From JAWWPY01 sp963822825 (GTDB taxonomy: Bacteria > Actinomycetota > Actinomycetes > Streptosporangiales > Streptosporangiaceae), in assembly GCA_963822825.1 (NCBI GenBank), contig CAWGIW010000013.1:186001-250000 (forward strand): DNA of 64,000 nucleotides, written 5' to 3'. This document shows, one piece after another, positions 57,864 to 64,000 of the stretch. Within the stretch, counting starts at the first letter, position 1. Each line of letters opens with the position of its first letter. A model generated the notes under the pieces. The model saw nothing but the letters and a program-made list of their open reading frames with translations. It did not search any database and had not been told where the DNA came from. Both the position numbers and the translations under genes were made by a program.

Positions 57864-60182
57864 GTGAGCATTCTGGGCACCCGGGTCCTGCGGACGGAGG
57901 ATCCGGGCTTCCTGACGACCGGCGGCGTCTATACCGACGACGTCGTGGACGAGCGGCTGGCCGGTGCCTGTCATGTGTTCTTCGTCCGGTCCCCGATCGC
58001 GCACGCGCGGATCCGCTCCGTGGATGTCAGCGCCGCGCTGCGGGCGCCCGGCGTCGTCGCCGCGTTCACCGGAGCCGACCTGGCCGATCTCCCGCTGCTG
58101 GCCCCGCCGATGCCCGGCATGATCGACGAGCGGATGGCCGAGCCGCCCCTGGCCCGCGACGTGGTCCGCTTCGTCGGTGAGCCGGTGGCCGTGGTCGTCA
58201 CCGAGGACCCGTATCAGGGCGAGGACGCTGCCGAGCTGGTCGACGTCGACTACGACCCCTGCCACGCCGTGCTGGACCTGGCCGGCGCCGCCGACGGCGA
58301 GCCGGCGTGCTGTTCCCCGAGGCCGGGCACCAACGTCGCCGCCACCTTCGGCGATGCGGCCGGGCTCAAGGCGGATCTGTTCGAAGGCTGCGATGTGGTC
58401 GTCAGCCGCACCATCGTCAACCAGCGGGTCGCGCCCGCGCCGATGGAGACCCGCGCGGCGGCCGCGGTCTGGGGCGAGGACGGCCGGCTGACGGCGTGGA
58501 TCCCGAACCAGGGCGCGCAGGGGACGCGCGGGGCCCTGGCGCGGCTTGCTGGGCATCGATCCGGCCGCGCATCCGGATCATCACCCCGGACGTGGGCGGC
58601 GCGTTCGGCGCGAAGTTCGGTGCTGACCCGGAGCACGCGGTGGTGTGCTGGGTGGCTCGGCGGCTGGGCCGCCCGGCGCGCTGGGCCGAGACCCGCTACG
58701 AGAACCTGGTCGCGATGACGCACGGCCGCGCGCAGCGCCAGACGGTCACGATAGGCGGCGGCCGGGACGGGACCGTGCGCGGCCTACCGGCTGGAGATCC
58801 TGCAGGACGCCGGGGCCTACCCGAGGTTCGGCGCGTTCCTGCCGGCGCTGACCATCCTGATGGCGCCCGGCCCGTACGCCATCGCCGCGGGCCGAGGCGG
58901 TCGGCGAAGACGGTGGTGACCAACACCACGCCGGTCGGCGCCTACCGCGGCGCGGGGCGCCCGGAGGCCACGGCCGCAGTGGAGCGGGCCATCGACCTGT
59001 TCGCCGCCGAGATCGGCATGGACCCGGCCGAGGTGCGCCGCAGGAACCTGCTCGCCCACGTTCGCCGAGCCGCATACGACCGCGTTCGGGGCGCGTGTAC
59101 GACACCGGCGATTACGTGGCGGCGCTGGAGAAGGTGCTGGCCGCGGCCGGCTACCAGGACCTGCGCGGACGAGCAGGCGAGACGTCGAGCGGCGCGGCGA
59201 CGTGGTCCAGCTCGGCATCGGCCTGGCCTGCTACGTGGAGATCACCGGCGCGGGCGATGGAGGCGGGCGGGCCGCGCGAGAACGCCACGGTCGAGGTCCA
59301 CCCCGACGGCACGCGCCACGATCCTGACCGGCACCTCCCCGCACGGGCAGGGCCACGCCACCGTGTGGGCCATGCTGGCCAGCGACGAGCTCGGCATCCC
59401 GGTCGACAAGATCACCGTGAAGTGGGGCGACACCGACCTGATCCCGGAGGGCGGCGGCACCGGCGGCTCGCGCAGCCTGCAGCAGGGCGGCGCGGCCGTG
59501 CGGCAGGCATCGCGGGAGCTGGTCGAGGTGGCCCGGCAGCGGGCGGCCGAGCCGAGCTGGAGGCCAGCCCGGCCGACCTGGTCTTCGACGCTGGGCGCAG
59601 CGCGTTCGCGGTGGCCGGTGACCCGGAGGCGGCGGTGCCGCTGGCCCAGCTGGCCCAGGAGGAGCGGCTCGTCGTGCGCACCGTGTTCATCGCGCCCGGC
59701 CCGACGTTCCCGTTCGGCGCGCACGTGGCCGTCGTCGAGGTGGACACCGAGACCGGCAAGGTGGTGCTGCGCCGGATGGTGACGGTCGACGACGCCGGCA
59801 CCGTGGTCAACCCGCTGCTGGCCGAGGGCCAGCGGCACGGCGGCATCGCCCAGGGCGCGGCGCAGGCGCTCCTGGAGGAGGTCGTCTACGACGCCGACGG
59901 CAACCCGCTGACCGCGACCTTCGCCGACTACCCGTTCCTGTCGGCGACCGAGGTGCCCGAGCTTCGAGCTGGCCGACATGGCGACGCCCGACCACCTACA
60001 ACCCGCTCGGGGCCAAGGGGATCGGCGAGGCCGGCACGATCGGCGCGACCCCGGCGGTGCAGAACGCGGTCGTCGACGCGGTCGCCCACCTCGGCGTCCG
60101 GCACATCGACATGCCCACCTCCCCGCAGCGGGTCTGGCAGGCGCGATGCGAGGCCGCTCGAGACGTCCGAGGGAGCGCGTAG
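57864..60182 (+). pseudogene. Molybdopterin-binding large subunit, xanthine/CO dehydrogenase family, multiply frameshifted
   Basis: The first 150 residues are intact: SILGTRVLRTEDPGFLTTGGVYTDDV and VVRFVGEPVAVVVTEDPYQGEDAAELVDVDYDP. Thereafter the frame changes about ten times, yet family motifs follow each other in order: VGGAFGAKFGADPEHAVV, NTTPVGAYRGAGRPEATAAVERAIDLFA, GTSPHGQGHATVWAMLASDELG, GDTDLIPEGGGTGGSRSLQQGG, KVVLRRMVTVDDAGTVVNPLLAEGQRHGGIAQG and NPLGAKGIGEAGT. Length would be about 780. Most breaks fit one extra C or G by a CG step. GGAGGGAG precedes GTG 57864. The order is L-S-M, unlike the common coxMSL. It would hydroxylate a heterocycle or aldehyde if functional. Confidence 0.82.
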
Positions 60183-60663
<481 letters not shown>

Positions 60664-61291
60664 GTGATCCCCGCGACCGCGTTCGAGTACGCGGCGGCCG
60701 ACTCGCCCGGGCACGCTCTGGAACTGCTGGCCGAGTACGGAGACGACGCCAAGCTGCTGGCCGGCGGTCACTCGCTGCTGCCGATGATGAAGCTGCGGCT
60801 CGCCGCTCCCGTCGGTCCTGATCGACATCGGCCACGCTGCCCGAGCTGGCCTGCATCCGGGCCGACGGCGACGAGCTGGTGATCGGCGCGACCACCTGGC
60901 ACGCCGACATCGCGGGCTCCGACGCTGGTCCGAGCCGAGGCTCCGCTGCTGGCGTACGCCGCGGCGCAGGTCGGCGATCCGCAGATCCGGCACCGCGGCA
61001 CGATCGGCGGCTCGCTGGTCCACGCCGACCCGGCCGCGGACCTGCCGATGGCGCTGGTCGCGCTGGGCGGCTCGGTGGAGCTGCACGGGCCCGGCGGGCA
61101 CGCAGGAGGTCGCCGCCGACGACTTCTTCACCGGATTCTTCGAGACCAGCCTGGAGCCCGGCGAGCTGCTCAGTCGAGGTGCGTGTGCCGCGCAGGCCGG
61201 GCGTCGGCTGGGGCTACCAGAAGTTCGTCCGGCGGGCCAACGACTGGGCCATCGTCGGGGTCGCGGCCATCGACGCGTGCCGGGGCGGCGG
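60664..61291 (+). pseudogene. FAD-binding medium subunit, xanthine/CO dehydrogenase family, frameshifted and 3' truncated
   Basis: VIPATAFEYAAADSPGHALE starts the FAD domain, with LLAGGHSLLPMMKLRLAAP as flavin-binding loop. After breaks near 60810 and 60840 come ELACIRADGDELVIGATTWH, RHRGTIGGSLVHADPAADLP (the second flavin motif) and GWGYQKFVRRANDWAIVGVA. Then the sequence ends within 15 codons inside the convergent gene's 3' end, so about 80 residues are lost. This truncation cannot be a single-base error and suggests the operon was already damaged. It shares its frame with the upstream [2Fe-2S] subunit. Confidence 0.8.
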
Positions 61292-62723
61292 TCAGTCCCG
61301 GCCCGGCCTGCCGTAGCCGAAGAACGCGCGGCGCTTGATGAGCGCGGCGACTTCGGGGGGGACCATGTCCTCCCAGGAGTCGTCGTCCGCGGCTATCCGC
61401 CGCAGCACGTCACGGCTGAAGATCGGCAGAAACTCAGGCCGGTAGTTGTCGAGGTGACGAAACTGCCCCGCCCGGCGAGGTAGTCGTACAGCGGCTGCAG
61501 CTCGGGCCGGACCTTGATGTCGTCCACGGTCTTCAGCTCGTCGTCCGGCGACGGCTGGAGCGGGTAGACGTACAGCTTCAGCTCGTTCTTGAACAGGCGC
61601 CCGAAGCTTTCCAGGATCCCGCCGGGCAGCTGCGCGTGGTTCTTCTCGTCGAACAGGTCGATCAGGCTCGGCACCCCCATCACGATGCCGATCCGCTCGC
61701 TCGTCCGCTCGGCGATGTAGGCGGCCAGGCGGTAGTAGTCGAAGTAGTCGCTGATCAGCACCGTCATGCCGCAGGCGGCGAGCAGTTCCGCGCGGGCCAG
61801 GAAGTCCCGCCGGTCCACGTCGGCGCTCCGCCCGCGAGCAGGTTGCGCATGGTGATCTCGGTGAGGGCCAGTACCGGCTTGCCCGCGACCGCCGGGTCGG
61901 CGGCGAACTTGGCCCTGGCCGTCTCGAGCATGTCGAGGTTCACGTGCGTCGGCGGCCGGAAACTGCCCCGCTCCACCAGGATCGCCTTCTTGCGCAGCAC
62001 CTCGCTCGGCTGCAGGACCTCACGGTCGGGGCCGAACATCGCCACGCCGCTCAGCCCGAGCTGGACGAGCTTGAGCGCCATCAGCCGGTTGTCCACGCCG
62101 CGGAACTCGATGCCGCGGAACTGGATCATGTCGATCTCGATGCGGCCAGTGGTCAGCCGGTCGAGCAGGCTCTCGATCAGCCGGTCCGGCTCGTGGTGCT
62201 CGAAAAACGCCCCGTACAGCAGGTTCACCCCGACGATCCCGAGCGCCTCCTGCTGGGCAAAGGCCTCGACGTCGAGCATCCGGACGTGCATCACGATCTG
62301 GCTCGGCTCGTCGAGCGGCTGGGCCTGGAACTTCACGCCCATCCAGCCGTGGCACTCGTTGCCGCCCCGGAAGCTGCGCGCCACGACCGTGTCGGCGAAC
62401 GCGAAGAACGAGGTGCCGTCGCCGCGCTCATCGCCCAGCCGGTCCACGTTGAGCTGGAATTCCTTGTCGAGCATGCCTTGCAGCCGCCCGGCCGACACGT
62501 ACCTGTCCGCCTTGCCGTAGACGGCATCACTGACCGCCATGTCGTAGGCGGAGATTGATTTCGCGATGGTGCCCGCGGCGCCGCCCACCCGGAAGAACCA
62601 GCGCACGACCTCCTGGCCCGCCCCGATCTCCGCGATCGTGCCGTACCAGCGCGGATCGAGATTGATGCGCAGGGCTTTCTGATGGGTGTCGGATTCATGA
62701 GCGCCGACGATGAGGTCGGTCAT
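61292..62723 (-). pseudogene. Conserved protein of uncertain function (often labelled nicotinate-nucleotide adenylyltransferase), frameshifted
   Basis: Reconstructed length is about 476 residues. The first frame covers LRINLDPRWYGTIAEIGAGQEVVRWFFRVGGAAGTIAKSISAYDM to RNLLAGG, then after one extra base near 61826 comes VDRRDFLARAELLAACGMTV to YLAGRGSFV, then after a missing C near 61455 HLDNYRPEFLPIFSRDVLRR to FFGYGRPGRD. The blocks IGAGQEVVRWFFRVGGAAGT, FRGGNECHGWMGV and GGILESFGRLFKNELKLYVYP are well conserved in a family found mainly in proteobacteria and some actinobacteria. I recall the name nicotinate-nucleotide adenylyltransferase for it but see no HxGH nucleotidyltransferase motif, so function stays open. 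Confidence 0.6.
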
Positions 62724-63093
62724 CCGTCCCCCTGCCTGCTCACCCGGCCCACTGCCGCCGCCTGCCGCCCCCGTCCAGGGCGGCGGTCCGGCACCAGCTT
62801 CCGACGCCGAAATTGTACTGATTCCAGCGCGGCCGGCGCCAGCCTATGCGGCCAGGGCGTCCGGCGCGTCCCAGCTCAAGCGGTCAGCGTCACCGTCACC
62901 GCCCGCCGCCACGGCGCCGGGCACCCGGGTGAGCACCGAGGCGGCGGGCCCTCCTGGGCCGCCCGGTCAGGCTGCCCGGCGCCGGGTCAGCGGGCGGCCC
63001 GCCCAGTCCATGTCTTGCCAGTACGTGGCCGACGTTCTAAGATGACGATATATCGTGATCGTATCGCGAGTAATTCCGCCTGGGGAGCGCAGG
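62724..63093. other. Divergent intergenic region
   Basis: About 370 bases between the conserved protein gene and the PadR gene. The first 250 bases are very GC-rich with no supported gene. The end nearest the PadR gene is A/T-rich and holds a perfect palindrome at 63045-63056. Confidence 0.5.
63045..63056. promoter_or_regulatory. Palindrome ACGATATATCGT, probable PadR operator
   Basis: ACGATATATCGT is a perfect 12-base palindrome 38 bases upstream of the PadR gene start, immediately followed by GATCGTATCG, a partial second copy. AT-rich cores of this kind are found before actinobacterial padR genes and usually mediate autorepression. Binding is inferred. Confidence 0.55.
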
Positions 63094-63812
63094 ATGCCAG
63101 CAGCAGGTTCAGCGGCCGGGGACTTCAATCCTGGCCTCTTCGATGTCTTCAATTGTATGAACGACCTGTTCAGCCGGGTCCGGGTCGCGGTCCGCACAAT
63201 GTCCGGCGGGCGTGGCCCGGGCTGGCGCGGCGGACCGTGGGAGAAAGGCTCCGGACGGCCGAAAGGCCGGGGCGAGTGGGCCGGTGCCTTCGGCGGTCAG
63301 TGGGGCGGTGGGTGGCCCGGCCCACCCGGCCCGCCCGCGGGCCGAAGGCCGGTCGCGGCGATGTGCGCGCCGCGATCCTGGCGTTGTTGCAGGAGGGCCC
63401 GCGCAATGGGTACCAGATCATGTCCGAGATCGAAGAGCGCAGCGGCGGCGCCTGGCGGCCCAGCCCCGGCGCGGTCTACCCGGCGCTGCAGCAGCTCGCC
63501 GACGAGGGCCTGATCGAAGGTGAGGAGGCCGGCGGCCGGCGCACGCTCAGCCTCACCAAGGCCGGCCGCCGTTACGTCGAGGAAAACCCCGAGATGGCCC
63601 GCGCGGCGTGGGAGTCGATGGCCGGCGAGCCCACGGAGGTGCCCGGCCTGTTCGTCCAGGCCGCACGGCTGGGTGGCAGCATCGTGCAGATGGCCCACGC
63701 CGGGACACCCGAGCAGATCCACGCCGCCGAACAGCTACTGGAACAGACCCGGCGCGGGATGTATCAGATCCTGGCCGACGGCGCCGACGGCGCCGACGGC
63801 GAGCAGGATTGA
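63094..63812 (+). pseudogene. PadR family transcriptional regulator with Gly-rich N-terminus, frameshifted
   Basis: ATG 63094 has GGGGAG six bases upstream. The first frame gives MPAAGSAAGDFNPGLFDVFN and a Gly/Pro/Trp-rich linker (GPGWRGGPWEKGSGRPKG). Near 63340 one G is missing in GCGGGCCG; the next frame reads PKAGRGDVRAAILALLQEGP, RNGYQIMSEIEERSGGAWRP, SPGAVYPALQQLADEGLIEG and LTKAGRRYVEEN, the complete PadR winged helix, followed by a helical dimerisation tail ending DGADGADGEQD. Full length is about 239. Such Gly-rich PadR proteins commonly precede DUF1707 genes in actinobacteria, as here. A single-base error is likely. Confidence 0.8.
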
Positions 63813-63835
63813 CAGCAGAAGGCGAGGACAAGCAC

Positions 63836-64000
63836 ATGGACGATCGCATCCGCGTTTCAGACGCCGACCGGGAGCGTATCGCCGCCCGGCTGCGCGAGCA
63901 CTTCGCTGAGGGCCGGCTCACGCACGACGAGCTGGACGAGCGAGTCTCGGCCACACTGAACGCGAAAACCTTCGGTGATCTGCGCCGGGTCATGACCGAC
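63836..64000 (+). CDS. DUF1707 domain protein, 3' truncated by window edge
   Basis: The first 55 residues are visible: MDDRIRVSDADRERIAARLR then EHFAEGRLTHDELDERVSATLNAKTFGDLRRVMTD. This is the DUF1707 (SHOCT-like) domain, with its RVSDADRE start and GRL...ELDERV..ALNAKT.GDL pattern. In actinobacteria this domain is usually followed by membrane segments, which would lie outside the window. It starts 23 bases after the PadR gene, so both may be one transcript. Confidence 0.85.
   Translation, partial: MDDRIRVSDADRERIAARLREHFAEGRLTHDELDERVSATLNAKTFGDLRRVMTD

Overview
The window looks like a GC-rich chromosomal segment (G/C-heavy third codon positions, frequent GTG and TTG starts) from an actinobacterium, probably a filamentous soil genus. 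Family content supports this: an F420-dependent luciferase-like oxidoreductase, an ECF sigma factor beside CHAT/TPR and S8 peptidase genes, STAS and MEDS/HATPase stress-signalling proteins, WYL and IclR regulators, and DUF1707, DUF6308 and DUF6458 proteins. No rRNA, tRNA, intact IS, CRISPR array or phage module was recognised.

Layout. 0-0.5 kb: 3' end of a MetE-like methionine synthase. 0.9-5.3 kb: metal/arsenic-type island (FAD disulfide reductase, aquaporin, ArsR), a membrane protein and a PadR/HAAS pair around a perfect dyad, then a decayed CadI/ArsI-like remnant. 6.0-12.6 kb: complete family-5 peptide-type ABC transporter (lipoprotein, two permeases, two ATPases) followed by an F420 oxidoreductase. 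12.7-17.2 kb: broken epimerase, DUF695-like membrane protein, and a cupin overlapping acetoacetate-CoA ligase. 17.2-19.4 kb: gene graveyard (LysR, PEP-utiliser tail, shrunken ilvD, methyltransferase). 19.4-28.8 kb: quinone reductase and IclR, divergent from a phenylphosphate-synthase-like pair, a complete biotin-dependent carboxylase (carrier, biotin carboxylase, carboxyltransferase) and a HAD phosphatase. 29.0-35.0 kb: branched-chain-type ABC importer plus a zinc alcohol dehydrogenase. 35-43.3 kb: DUF6308 protein, large secreted low-complexity protein, ECF sigma factor with a small partner, S8 peptidase, TPR-CHAT protein. 43.3-57.6 kb: MarR/DMT exporter, STAS and MEDS proteins, NUDIX, WYL regulator, VOC protein, a hybrid histidine kinase with nine 18-residue repeats, polysaccharide deacetylase, RibD-like and flavin reductases, YihY/BrkB, acetolactate-synthase-like enzyme, DUF6458 and SGNH hydrolase. 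57.9-61.3 kb: xanthine/CO-dehydrogenase-type operon (L-S-M) full of frameshifts. 61.3-64 kb: conserved protein of uncertain function, a frameshifted PadR regulator with a perfect upstream palindrome, and a DUF1707 protein running off the end.

How the genes may work together: the 14.7-35 kb stretch reads as a catabolic island. One importer brings in a substrate; a PpsA/PpsB-like pair could spend ATP to phosphorylate an enol or phenol; the biotin carboxylase would add CO2; the acetoacetate-CoA ligase would activate a beta-keto acid; IclR would gate expression. The families are recognisable; the combined pathway and its substrate are inference.

Caution: at least a dozen genes are broken by single-base indels while neighbouring codons stay conserved. 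Many breaks are one extra C or G next to a CG step, or a homopolymer length change. This may be base-calling or assembly error rather than biology, and it limits what can be said about gene integrity.
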